Assembly (NCBI RefSeq): GCF_001613425.1
Contig: NZ_BDCI01000029.1
Coordinates: 1-64,000, forward strand
Length of the DNA stretch: 64,000 nucleotides
From: Nocardia vulneris
Lineage (GTDB): Bacteria > Actinomycetota > Actinomycetes > Mycobacteriales > Mycobacteriaceae
Direction: 5' to 3'
Below the pieces are notes generated by a model. The model made no database searches, had not been told where the DNA came from, and saw nothing but the letters and a program-made list of their open reading frames with translations. Of this stretch, positions 1 through 7,896 are shown one piece after another; within the stretch, counting starts at the first letter, position 1, and each line of letters opens with the position of its first letter. Made by a program: the position numbers and the translations under genes.

Positions 1-1861
1 GGTGATCGACCCGCCGCGGCAGGCGCATATGGCCCAGCGGTTCGGCCGGCACCGGGAAATCGGCCACCGAGATCCGGCCCGCCCACTTGTCCGCGGTGAG
101 CACGAGCGGTCGCGGATCGCCCGGCGTCGCATCGGGTTCCAGGATCACCGCGAGCCCGGCGCGCCGCCCGGACGGGATCGCGACCACGTCACCCCGACGC
201 AGTGCGACCAGCGCGTCCACGGCGGCGCCGCGCCGGTCGGACCGGCCCTGCTGTTCCAGCTGGCGTTCCCGCTGCTTGATCCGCTCGCGCAGCGAAATGT
301 ATTCCAGGAAGCCGCCTTCCGCGCCGCCGAGCTGATCGCGCAGCTTGCGTAGCGCGCCCTCGTTGCGTTCGATGCCGCGCACCAGCCCGACCACCGACCG
401 GTCGGCCTGGAACTGGGCGAAGGAACGCTCCAGCAGCGCCCGCGATTCGGCGGCGCCCATCCGGTCGATCAGGTTGATCGACATGTTGTAGCCGGGACGG
501 AACGAACTGCGCAGCGGATAGGTCCGGGTGGAGGCCAGGCCGGCGACGGCGCTGGTGTCCACCTCGGGCTGCCACAGCACCACCGCGTGACCCTCGACGT
601 CGATGCCGCGTCGGCCGGCGCGACCGGTCAGCTGGGTATATTCCCCAGGCGTGAGTTCGGCGTGCGACTCGCCGTTGAACTTGACCAGTCGCTCCAGCAC
701 CACCGTGCGGGCGGGCATGTTGATGCCGAGAGCCAGTGTCTCCGTGGCGAATACCGCCCGCACCAGCCCGTTGACGAACAGTTCCTCGACGGTGTGCCGG
801 AACGCGGGCAGCATGCCGGCGTGGTGCGCGGCCAGCCCGCGGTGCAGCGACTCGCGCCACTCCCAATAGCCGAGCACCTCGAGATCGGCCTTGGGCAGAT
901 CGCCGGTGTGCTTCTCGATGATGGCGTCCACCTCGGCGCGATCCTCGTCCCGGCCCAGGTCCAACCGCGACCGCAGGCACTGGGCCAGTGCGCCGTCGCA
1001 CCCCGCACGACTGAAGATGAAGGTGATCGCGGGCAGCAGGCCCTCTTCGTCCAGCTTGGCCAGCACCTCGGGGCGCGGCAGCGGCCGGAAGTCACGCCGC
1101 GGCCCGCCGCGACCGTTGCGCGGACCGCCCCAGCTGTTCGCCCGGTCGGCGAGTTCGCGCTGTTTGATGAACCGCACCAGGTCCTCGTCGACGAGCACCT
1201 TCTGATCGGTGGAGTCGGTGTCGAACAGGTCGAACATCCGCCGCCCCACCATGACGTGCTGCCACAGCGGCACCGGCCGGGTCTCGTCCACCACCACGGC
1301 GGTGTCGCCGCGCACGGTCTCCATCCACGCGCCGAATTCCTCGGCGTTGCTGACCGTCGCGGACAGGCTGACCAGCCGCACATCCGGCGGCAGGTGCAAG
1401 ATCACTTCCTCCCACACCGCGCCGCGGAAACGGTCGGCCAGGTAGTGCACCTCGTCCATCACCACGTACGACAGACCGCGCAGCGCGTCCGAGGACGCGT
1501 ACAGCATGTTGCGCAGCACCTCGGTGGTCATCACGACCACCGGCGCGTCGGCGTTGATCGACTGATCACCCGTGAGCAGACCGACGCTCTCGCGGCCGTA
1601 GCGCTCGGTGAGGTCGGCGAACTTCTGGTTCGACAGCGCCTTGATCGGCGTGGTGTAGAAGCATTTGCCGCCCGCCGCGAGCGCCAGGTGTACCGCGAAT
1701 TCGCCGACGACCGTCTTGCCGGCGCCGGTGGGCGCGCAGACCAGGACGCTGTGGCCTTCTTCGAGTGCCGCACAGGCGGTGCGCTGGAAGGGATCGAGAC
1801 TGAATTTCAGCTCGGTGGAGAACTTCGCTAGCTCGCCCGTGTGCGACCGGTGATGTGTCAC
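1..1861 (-). CDS. helY: Superfamily 2 DEAD/DEAH-box RNA helicase HelY, N-terminal part
   Basis: ATP-dependent RNA helicase of the Ski2/Mtr4-like family; a cytoplasmic RNA-processing role is inferred from the family. The frame runs off the left edge, so only about 620 N-terminal residues are visible, including Walker A (APTGAGKT, about residues 43-50), the DEVH box (MDEVHYL), the SAT motif (LSATVSN) and the QLTGRAGRRG motif VI. The GTG start at 1861 lies two bases after the tatC stop, so the gene is almost certainly translated with tatC. The order tatA-tatC-helY downstream of pafBC matches Mycobacterium (helY is Rv2092c). Identification is very secure; the C-terminal domain cannot be judged. 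Confidence 0.93.
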   Translation of the reverse strand, partial: MTHHRSHTGELAKFSTELKFSLDPFQRTACAALEEGHSVLVCAPTGAGKTVVGEFAVHLALAAGGKCFYTTPIKALSNQKFADLTERYGRESVGLLTGDQSINADAPVVVMTTEVLRNMLYASSDALRGLSYVVMDEVHYLADRFRGAVWEEVILHLPPDVRLVSLSATVSNAEEFGAWMETVRGDTAVVVDETRPVPLWQHVMVGRRMFDLFDTDSTDQKVLVDEDLVRFIKQRELADRANSWGGPRNGRGGPRRDFRPLPRPEVLAKLDEEGLLPAITFIFSRAGCDGALAQCLRSRLDLGRDEDRAEVDAIIEKHTGDLPKADLEVLGYWEWRESLHRGLAAHHAGMLPAFRHTVEELFVNGLVRAVFATETLALGINMPARTVVLERLVKFNGESHAELTPGEYTQLTGRAGRRGIDVEGHAVVLWQPEVDTSAVAGLASTRTYPLRSSFRPGYNMSINLIDRMGAAESRALLERSFAQFQADRSVVGLVRGIERNEGALRKLRDQLGGAEGGFLEYISLRERIKQRERQLEQQGRSDRRGAAVDALVALRRGDVVAIPSGRRAGLAVILEPDATPGDPRPLVLTADKWAGRISVADFPVPAEPLGHMRLPRRVDH

Positions 1862-1863
1862 CG

Positions 1864-2817
1864 TCAGAGGGTATCGGAGTAGTCCGACATCGAGCGCGCA
1901 GTTTTATCCGGGGGTGTCACGATCGATTCGGCCGGTGCGATCGGCTCCGGGCCGCTCACCGCGGACGCCTCCTCGTCGGAGAGCGCGGCCAGATTCTCGG
2001 CTTCCTTGCGCGCCTTGCGGATGTCGTTGATCCGGGAGAACTGGATCGCGAACTCGAACAGCACCGTCAGCGCGAACGCCAGCGCGAGCATGGAGAACGG
2101 GTCCTGCGGCGTCACGATGGCCGCGAACACGAAGAGCCCGAACGTGATTCCGCGCCGCCAGGCCTTCAGCCGCTGATAGGTCAGCACCCCGATGAGGTTC
2201 AATCCGATGATCAGCAGCGGAGTTTCGAAGCTCACGCCGAAGATCACCAGCAGCTGGATGATGAAGCTGAAGTACTGCGAACCGCTGAGCGCGGTGATCT
2301 GGACGTTGTTGCCGATCGAGAGCAGGAAGCTCAACGCGTGCGCCACGACCACGTAGGCCAGCACCGCACCGGTGAGGAACAGCACCGTGCCGGTTGAGAC
2401 GAAGCCGACCGCGTACTTGCGTTCCTTGGCGTACAGACCGGGTGTGATGAACGCCCACAGCTGATACAGCCAGATCGGCGCGGCGAGCACGATGCCCGCC
2501 GTCATGCCGACCTTCAACCGCAGGGTGAACTGCTCGAACGGCGCGGTGGCCAGCAACTTGCAGGAGCCGTCGGGGCTGAGCGCGGCACGCGCCGAATCCG
2601 GCAGCGAGCAGTAGGGCCCGCGCAGGATATCGCCCAGGCTGGAGACCCCGAGGAAGCCGTATTCGTACCAGATGAATCCCAGCACCGTGGTGACGATGAC
2701 CGCGGCGATCGAGACCAGTAGCCGGTACCGCAGTTCCTGCAGATGCTCGACCAACGACATGGTGCCGTCGGGGTTGGTCCTGCGCTTGCTGCGCCGGGGA
2801 TCGAACGGGATTCGCAT
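1864..2817 (-). CDS. tatC: Sec-independent protein translocase subunit TatC
   Basis: Polytopic membrane subunit of the twin-arginine translocase, which exports folded proteins and recognises the RR signal peptide. The 317-residue product has the family N-terminus (SLVEHLQELRYRL, about residues 21-33), several long hydrophobic segments, the periplasmic loop before FEQFTLRLKVGMTAG and the conserved FxxPLL region (SFETPLLII). The C-terminal tail of about 60 residues is hydrophilic and acidic, a common actinobacterial extension. It lies between tatA (129 bases upstream) and helY (2 bases downstream). No tatB is present, as expected, since tatB is usually elsewhere in these genomes. Confidence 0.96.
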   Translation of the reverse strand: MRIPFDPRRSKRRTNPDGTMSLVEHLQELRYRLLVSIAAVIVTTVLGFIWYEYGFLGVSSLGDILRGPYCSLPDSARAALSPDGSCKLLATAPFEQFTLRLKVGMTAGIVLAAPIWLYQLWAFITPGLYAKERKYAVGFVSTGTVLFLTGAVLAYVVVAHALSFLLSIGNNVQITALSGSQYFSFIIQLLVIFGVSFETPLLIIGLNLIGVLTYQRLKAWRRGITFGLFVFAAIVTPQDPFSMLALAFALTVLFEFAIQFSRINDIRKARKEAENLAALSDEEASAVSGPEPIAPAESIVTPPDKTARSMSDYSDTL

Positions 2818-2946
2818 GGTTGGTGATTGCCCCTGGGTAGGAGTGCCCCGCTCGGCGACGGCGCACTAGGCCCGGAGTGAGTTTCCGCACTCCGCCATGA
2901 GCAGGCCGCGCGACCCGGGCCCGCTCCACATAACTCTCGATCTAGC

Positions 2947-3222
2947 TCAGAGCGACTTCGGCTCGGCGTGGGGCTGCTGCGTGGCCGTCGGCGTCACCGG
3001 CTGCGCGGGCGGCAGCTGCTGCGGCTGCGCGGGCTGCGCCGGAGCGGGCGCGTCGGCGTCCTTGGCGTCCTTGCCCTCGTGCTGCATCTGGCTGACCTCG
3101 CTCTTGAAGATGCGCAGCGACCGACCCAGGCTGCGGGCCGCGTCGGGCATCCGCTTGGCACCGAAGAACATCACGAAAACGACCGCAATGATCAGCCAGT
3201 GCCAGATGCTCAGACTGCCCAT
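2947..3222 (-). CDS. tatA: Twin-arginine translocase subunit TatA
   Basis: Pore-forming subunit of the Tat translocase. The 91-residue protein has one N-terminal membrane helix (IWHWLIIAVVFVMFFGAKR), the FGAKRMPDAARSLGRSL hinge and amphipathic helix, then a Pro/Gln/Ala-rich tail. The start is fixed by a strong ribosome binding site (GGGAGGT) eight bases upstream of the ATG. It precedes tatC in the same direction, so TatA and TatC are probably co-expressed. Confidence 0.95.
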   Translation of the reverse strand: MGSLSIWHWLIIAVVFVMFFGAKRMPDAARSLGRSLRIFKSEVSQMQHEGKDAKDADAPAPAQPAQPQQLPPAQPVTPTATQQPHAEPKSL

Positions 3223-3334
3223 GATTAATACCTCCCAAGACTGGTGATGGTTCTGATGCTACCGGAGGGTGACGTGCGCGAACGCCACCGTCCGTCGCGT
3301 TTGTCCGGTGTTCAGCCGGGCCCGCCGGTCCGGT

Positions 3335-4360
3335 TCACCGGATCGCCGCCCGCGCGGCGCGCAGCTGCGCGAGCAGTTCCGGGCCCGTCCACGTGCGCCG
3401 ATCCCCCTGCTCCGCCGCGACGACCAGTTCGATCAGCCGCTGATTGACCGGGGTCGGCAGATCGACCATGGCCCCCAGTCCCACGATTTCCCCACACAGC
3501 CAAGAGATTTCGGTTTTGCGCCCCAGAGCCAGATCGTCCGACATGGACGAGCGTGCCATCGGATCCACGGCGAGCACCTGTCCGAACACCCGCCGGAAGA
3601 TCCCGTCGGGCACGGTCAGCAGCGCCGCCATGACGCGCGGCGGCACCGGGGTCAGCCGCGCGGGCGCAATTCGCGCTTTGTTCATCACCGTGAGCGCCTC
3701 GCGCTGAGTGAGCGCCAGGCAGCGGCGATAGTCCCGGTCGGCGAGCTGTTCGCGCAGCGGGCGCCCGGACAGCGCGTTGATCGGATTGTTCAGGTTCAGC
3801 AGCAGCTTGGCCCACTGCACCGGGCGCAGGTCCGGGTAGCGGCGCAGCGCCAGCCCGGCCTGCTCGAAGACGCCGAGGAACGGCGCGAGCTCCGGATCGT
3901 CCTGCACGGCGAGGCCGCCCTCGGTGCCGCGATGGAACCGGCCTTGCGCGTGATGCACCACGTTGAACATGACCATGCCCGCCAGCACCACGCAGTGCGG
4001 CAGGATCTCCCGGATCACGGTGTCGTTGCCGATCCCGTTCTGCAGACTCAGCACCACGGTGCCCGGGCGGATCTTGCCCGCGAGCTCGCGCACGGCGTCG
4101 GCGGTCGCCGCCGATTTCACCGTGACCAGCACCAACTCGGCCGAGCCGATATCGTCCGGCTCGGTGGCCACCCGGAACCGGTCGGCCGCCAGCGCGTCGT
4201 CCCCGCCGTCCAGGTCGGTGAGCCGGATACCGGACGCGGCGATCTCGTCGAGCAGCCGCGGCCGGCCGACGAAGGTGACGTCCGCGCCCGCGACGGCCAG
4301 TTTGCCGCCGACGAAGATGCCGATGCTGCCCGCACCGATCACCATGACCCGGCTGGTCAC
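3335..4360 (-). CDS. 2-dehydropantoate 2-reductase (ketopantoate reductase) family protein
   Basis: NADPH-dependent reductase family that in its classical form makes pantoate for coenzyme A. The 341-residue protein opens with a Rossmann motif (VMVIGAGSIGIFVGGKL) and contains the family segments KSAATADAV, LQNGIGN, the catalytic-lysine region VQWAKLLLNLNNPINAL and a C-terminal domain (EISWLCGEIV, PTPVNQRLIELV). The chosen GTG start (4360) overlaps the pafC stop by four bases (GTGA), showing translational coupling. The substrate could be another 2-oxo acid, since many PanE-like paralogues are not pantoate enzymes. Its place inside the paf-tat operon is unusual. Confidence 0.85.
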   Translation of the reverse strand: MTSRVMVIGAGSIGIFVGGKLAVAGADVTFVGRPRLLDEIAASGIRLTDLDGGDDALAADRFRVATEPDDIGSAELVLVTVKSAATADAVRELAGKIRPGTVVLSLQNGIGNDTVIREILPHCVVLAGMVMFNVVHHAQGRFHRGTEGGLAVQDDPELAPFLGVFEQAGLALRRYPDLRPVQWAKLLLNLNNPINALSGRPLREQLADRDYRRCLALTQREALTVMNKARIAPARLTPVPPRVMAALLTVPDGIFRRVFGQVLAVDPMARSSMSDDLALGRKTEISWLCGEIVGLGAMVDLPTPVNQRLIELVVAAEQGDRRTWTGPELLAQLRAARAAIR

Positions 4361-5328
4361 GTCGGCTCGAATCCCGCTGCGGCATAAGCGGCCAGCGCGG
4401 CGTTGGAACGTTCGCGCACCGCGGCGACCAGTTCCGGCGGCCCGAGCGCGGTCACGCCGGAGCCGAAGCCGAGCAGCAGCCGCGCCATCCAGTCCAGGGT
4501 GGCGAACCGCATCGTCGCCTCCAGGCTGCCGTCGGCGTGCACCGCGATCCGGTTCATCGGATACTGATCGAGCACCCAGGCGTAGTCGGGGTGAATGCGC
4601 AAGCGCGCCAAGGGAACCGCGGGATCGTCCTGGAAGAGGTCGAGCGCGGCGGACTCCTCGGTGGCGTGACTCGGCGGCCGCGCCGGCTCGTCGAGTTCGG
4701 TGGCGTCCTCGATCCGGTCGAACCGGAACAGGCGCACGCCCTCGGCCTGCCTGCACCAGGCTTGCAGATAGCTGTTGTTGTCCACCAGGACGATTCGGAT
4801 CGGGTCGACCACCCGCTCGGACACCACGTCCCGGCTGGCGGAGTAGTAGACCAGGCGCAACGCGTGCTGCCGGGCCAGCGCCGAACGGACCGTGGCGACG
4901 GCGGGCGCCTCCAGCGGCGGCGTGCGGGTCTGCTCCGGTGCGGCGCCCGAGCCGCCCGCGATCGCCGACTCGATCTTCGCGATGGCGGCGTGCGCCGCGG
5001 TCGGATCGACCATGCCCGGCATCTCCACGATCGAACGCAGCGCCACCAGCAGCGCGGTCGCCTCGGTCGAGGTCAACCGCAGCGGCCGGTCGATGCCCGC
5101 GGAGAAGGTGACCTCGATGCTCTCCTCGGAGAACGAGAGGTCGATCAGGTCGCCGGGACCGTAGCCGGGCAGCCCGCACATCCACAGCTGGTTGAGATCG
5201 CTCATCAGCTGCTTGGAGGTGACGCCCAGGTCGGCGGCCGCCTCCGCGGCGCTGATGCCGGGATGCGCGATGAAGTACGGGATCATGTTGAGCAGCCGCG
5301 AAAGCCGCACGGAAAGCCGGGAATTCAC
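4357..5328 (-). CDS. pafC: WYL-domain transcriptional activator PafC
   Basis: One half of the PafBC heterodimer, which in mycobacteria activates the RecA-independent DNA-damage response. The 323-residue product has an N-terminal winged-helix region (RLLNMIPYFIAHPG, AAADLGVTSKQLMSDL), a central WYL domain (region LRLVYYSASRDVVSERVVDP with YLQAWCRQAEGVRLFRFDRI) and a C-terminal WCX-like extension ending RSNAALAAYAAAGFEPT. The GTG start overlaps the pafB stop by four bases. Despite the paf name it is not needed for pupylation itself. Confidence 0.93.
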   Translation of the reverse strand: MNSRLSVRLSRLLNMIPYFIAHPGISAAEAAADLGVTSKQLMSDLNQLWMCGLPGYGPGDLIDLSFSEESIEVTFSAGIDRPLRLTSTEATALLVALRSIVEMPGMVDPTAAHAAIAKIESAIAGGSGAAPEQTRTPPLEAPAVATVRSALARQHALRLVYYSASRDVVSERVVDPIRIVLVDNNSYLQAWCRQAEGVRLFRFDRIEDATELDEPARPPSHATEESAALDLFQDDPAVPLARLRIHPDYAWVLDQYPMNRIAVHADGSLEATMRFATLDWMARLLLGFGSGVTALGPPELVAAVRERSNAALAAYAAAGFEPT

Positions 5329-6320
5329 GCGGTGACCTCCGTGCGATCGAACACCGAGCGCAACCGGTTGACCACGTCGGTGCGCAACTCCTCGGGCGCG
5401 AGCACCACCGCGTCCGGGCCCAGGCCGGTGATCAGGCGGGCGATCCAGTCGCGCGAACGCACCGGCAGCTCGACCACCGCGCCGGCCCGGCCACCGATCG
5501 TGCGTTCGCCGGTGACCTGGCCGATCCGGCGCAGCTCACGGCCCCGGCCGTCGGCCACCCACACCGTCGCGGTGCCGCTGACCGGCGCCGAGCTGGTCAC
5601 CTGCGAGACGATCGCGCGCAGGTCGATGCCGTCGGGCTTGCGCACCGTGTTCGCCGGACCGTAGGGCGTGACGTCGTCCCCGATCCGGGACAGGCGGAAG
5701 CTGCGCACCGCGTCCCGGTCCCGGTCGTGCCCGACCAGATACCAGCGGCCGTGATGGGTGACCACACCCCACGGTTCCACGTCGCGCATCAGATAGGGGG
5801 CGTTGATCGCGCCACGATGCTCGAACCGCACCGCCTGGCCCGCGTCGATGGCGGCGAGGAGTTTGCCGAGCACCGGTTCGGAACCGCGGGTGCGGGCCGG
5901 GACCGCGGGCACGGCGGCCACCGTGGCGTCGGTCTCCACGTGCACGCCCGCGGCGCGGAGCTTGAGCAGCGCGCCGTCCGCGGCGGCGGCCAGTTCCGGC
6001 GACTCCCACATCTGCACGGCCACCGCGACCGCGGCCGCCTCCTCGTCGGACAGATCGATCTCGGGCAGTTCGTAGGCGTCGCGGTTGATCCGGTAGCCCT
6101 CCACCGACGAGTACCGGCTCACCGGTCCGATCTCGAGAGGTATGCCCAGGTCACGCAGTTCGTTCTTGTCCCGCTCGAACATTCGGCTGAACGCCTCGTC
6201 GCTGACGGAATCCTCGTACCCCGCGACGCTGTCCCGAATCCGCTCCGCGGTCAGGAACTGCCGGGTCGACAGCAGCGCGATGACCAGATTCATCAGCCGC
6301 TCGACCTTGGATATCGCCAC
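5325..6320 (-). CDS. pafB: WYL-domain transcriptional activator PafB
   Basis: Partner of PafC. The 331-residue protein has an N-terminal DNA-binding wHTH (KVERLMNLVIALLSTRQFLTA, FSRMFERDKNELRDLGIPL), a WYL domain (VRFEHRGAINAPYLMRDVEPWGVVTHHGRWYLVGHDRDRDAVRSF region) and a C-terminal WCX extension. The GTG start at 6320 is the only good one before the wHTH. Unlike in Mycobacterium, pafA is not immediately upstream: about 1.6 kb with four other genes separates them, so pafBC probably has its own promoter in the 87-base gap shared with the divergent gene at 6408. Confidence 0.93.
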   Translation of the reverse strand: MAISKVERLMNLVIALLSTRQFLTAERIRDSVAGYEDSVSDEAFSRMFERDKNELRDLGIPLEIGPVSRYSSVEGYRINRDAYELPEIDLSDEEAAAVAVAVQMWESPELAAAADGALLKLRAAGVHVETDATVAAVPAVPARTRGSEPVLGKLLAAIDAGQAVRFEHRGAINAPYLMRDVEPWGVVTHHGRWYLVGHDRDRDAVRSFRLSRIGDDVTPYGPANTVRKPDGIDLRAIVSQVTSSAPVSGTATVWVADGRGRELRRIGQVTGERTIGGRAGAVVELPVRSRDWIARLITGLGPDAVVLAPEELRTDVVNRLRSVFDRTEVTA

Positions 6321-6407
6321 CCGATAGAGGGTAATGGGCGGCGCGCCCGCCGTGCGCGGCGGCGCGCGATTCCTCGCTCACAGAAACCCCCGGGCACTAT
6401 GGAGTAC

Positions 6408-6716
6408 ATGATCATCGCGTTTTCTGTGACGCCGCTCGGGACCGGCGTCGACGTGGGCCGGGCGGTGGCCGAGGCGGTCCGTGTGGTGCGGGCCAGCGGC
6501 CTGCCCAATCGCACCGATGCCATGTTCACCACCGTCGAGGGCGAATGGGACGAGGTGATGGCCGTCGTCAAAGCGGCCACCGACGCCGTGATCGCCGTCG
6601 CCCCCCGCTGCAGCCTGGTCCTCAAAGCCGATATCCGCCCCGGCGTCACCGACGCCATGACCGCCAAGATCGCGACCGTAGAACGCTACCTCGCCGAAGA
6701 CGAACTCAGTCGGTGA
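6408..6716 (+). CDS. MTH1187-family thiamine-binding protein
   Basis: Small (102-residue) ferredoxin-like-fold protein of the MTH1187/YkoF type; family members bind thiamine or related ligands. The N-terminus MIIAFSVTPLGTG and the SGLPNRTDAMFTTVEGEWDEV segment are typical. The ATG at 6408 is preferred over 6399 because family members begin exactly there, and CACTAT seven bases upstream could serve as a -10 box for a leaderless transcript (inference). It is divergent from pafB. Its last codons and stop lie within the first copy of a 22-bp direct repeat. Confidence 0.72.
   Translation: MIIAFSVTPLGTGVDVGRAVAEAVRVVRASGLPNRTDAMFTTVEGEWDEVMAVVKAATDAVIAVAPRCSLVLKADIRPGVTDAMTAKIATVERYLAEDELSR
6695..6716. 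repeat. Left copy of exact 22-bp direct repeat flanking vapBC
   Basis: The 22 bases at 6695-6716 recur identically at 7406-7427; identity stops at once on both sides. This copy encodes the last codons and stop of the thiamine-binding protein. Confidence 0.95.
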
Positions 6717-7124
6717 TCACGACGAGATCAACTGAACCCGGCACGGCAGGCCGGGCGCGTTGCTCAGCCGCGCGTCGGACGTCAGCAACGGGATGCCGAG
6801 GGCGGCAGCCAAAGCGACATACAATCCGTCGTAGAACGTGATGGTGTGACGACATTGCCACGCTTGGGCAGCGAGAGGCCCGTGATGTGCGTAGCGCTCA
6901 TCGATCAGTATTTTCGCCAACCGAATCCCGGCGAGGGCCTCGTCGGAGGTGATCTTCGCCTGACGTTCGGCTTTCCGGAGTACGCTTCCCACTTCCGCGT
7001 CGATGAGATGCGGCGCATGGCAGACGGATCCCGAAATACGTTTGGCGAGCGCGACTCCCACCGCATCGGTCCGCAACAACGCGTCCACCATCGCCGACGC
7101 GTCGACCACGAATTCGTCACTCAC
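6717..7124 (-). CDS. vapC: PIN-domain ribonuclease toxin, VapC family
   Basis: Predicted Mg2+-dependent endoribonuclease toxin, neutralised by the adjacent antitoxin. The 135-residue PIN domain shows the acidic residues in order: Asp in VVDASAMVDALL near the N-terminus, Glu in LIDAEVGSVLRKAE, Asp in TFYDGLYVALAAALG and Asp in PLLTSDARLS. The GTG start at 7124 overlaps the antitoxin stop by eight bases, the usual toxin-antitoxin arrangement; a longer frame upstream adds residues unlike any PIN domain. The stop codon is directly next to the left 22-bp repeat. Confidence 0.9.
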   Translation of the reverse strand: MSDEFVVDASAMVDALLRTDAVGVALAKRISGSVCHAPHLIDAEVGSVLRKAERQAKITSDEALAGIRLAKILIDERYAHHGPLAAQAWQCRHTITFYDGLYVALAAALGIPLLTSDARLSNAPGLPCRVQLISS

Positions 7125-7356
7125 CCCGCAGCTCCCGCAGAGTCTCGACGACGAAATCACCTTCGACGCCAGAAGACGGGTCTCGCGCCAACACCTCACG
7201 ATATTCCGCTAGCGCCTGCTGTTTGACCCGTCGCCGGGCGAGTGAACTGACCTCTCGACGCATGTACGCCTGCAGGGACATCCCTGCCTCGGCCGCAGCG
7301 GAACGGAGCGCCTCCGCATCCTCGTCAGAGATATCACGAACCTGAATAGTTGCCAT
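7117..7356 (-). CDS. vapB: Ribbon-helix-helix antitoxin, VapB/FitA-like
   Basis: Predicted antitoxin and autorepressor of the downstream VapC. The 79-residue protein begins MATIQVRDISDEDAEALR and continues AAAEAGMSLQAYMRREV, a FitA-type RHH DNA-binding domain, followed by a basic linker and an acidic tail that probably blocks the toxin active site. The ATG at 7356 is preferred over the one at 7365: neither has a ribosome binding site, but TAAAAT (plus positions 7364-7369) would act as a -10 box for a leaderless mRNA starting near 7356. A small inverted repeat (TGCC/GGCA) over the start may be the autoregulatory operator (inference). Confidence 0.85.
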   Translation of the reverse strand: MATIQVRDISDEDAEALRSAAAEAGMSLQAYMRREVSSLARRRVKQQALAEYREVLARDPSSGVEGDFVVETLRELRGE

Positions 7357-7405
7357 AGGAGGCATTTTAGCGTCAGAACGGCGCGACTACGGCATCATTT
7401 TCACT

Positions 7406-7427
7406 CGAAGACGAACTCAGTCGGTGA
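7406..7427. repeat. Right copy of exact 22-bp direct repeat flanking vapBC
   Basis: Identical to 6695-6716. This copy carries the last codons and the stop of the minus-strand NTF2-like gene, while the left copy carries the end of the plus-strand gene. One repeat unit could have served both convergent genes before the vapBC segment arrived. Confidence 0.95.
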
Positions 7428-7794
7428 GTTGGGTTTGCTGGTAGAGGGCGAGTTTCCATTCGCCGCCGGCGCGGAGGTAGACGCTGGACATGCGGCCGGT
7501 GAAGGCGGGGTCGGGGGCGGCGCGGTAGGCGACGCCGGTGTAGACGAGGATTTTGCTGTGCACGCCGACGTCGACCAGGCGCGGGTCGCGGAGCTCGTAG
7601 GTGCGCCAGGGCGGTGAATCCTTCAGCGCGGCAACGACTCCGGGGCGGTCCAAGATCGTGCCGTCGGCGAGCACCATGACGGCGTCGCCGGTCATCAGGG
7701 CACCGTAGAAATCGGCGCCGGTGCCGTCGCAGAGCGAGTCCCAGCCCCGCCGCTCGACGGCGAGCAGCTCGTTCAAGAGTTCGGTATCTGCCAT
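7417..7794 (-). CDS. NTF2-like / SnoaL-type (DUF4440-like) protein
   Basis: 125-residue protein predicted to adopt the cone-shaped NTF2 fold, shared by small isomerases, dehydratases and binding proteins. Evidence is the N-terminal helical ELLAVERRGWDSL, the FYGALMTGDAVMVLADGTILDR pattern, a strand-rich second half (VGVHSKILVYTGVAYRAA) and the terminal SSVYLRAGGEWKLALYQQTQ typical of the superfamily. No specific function can be assigned. Its 3' end lies in the right 22-bp repeat. Confidence 0.72.
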   Translation of the reverse strand: MADTELLNELLAVERRGWDSLCDGTGADFYGALMTGDAVMVLADGTILDRPGVVAALKDSPPWRTYELRDPRLVDVGVHSKILVYTGVAYRAAPDPAFTGRMSSVYLRAGGEWKLALYQQTQLTD

Positions 7795-7896
7795 GCCTCC
7801 ACGGTAGGCATGATCGGCGTGCGCGACATCACCGCACGTCAGCCCCGATATCCGACGGCGACCGAGACCCGACGGATCGGGTTCGGTCGCCCCGTT

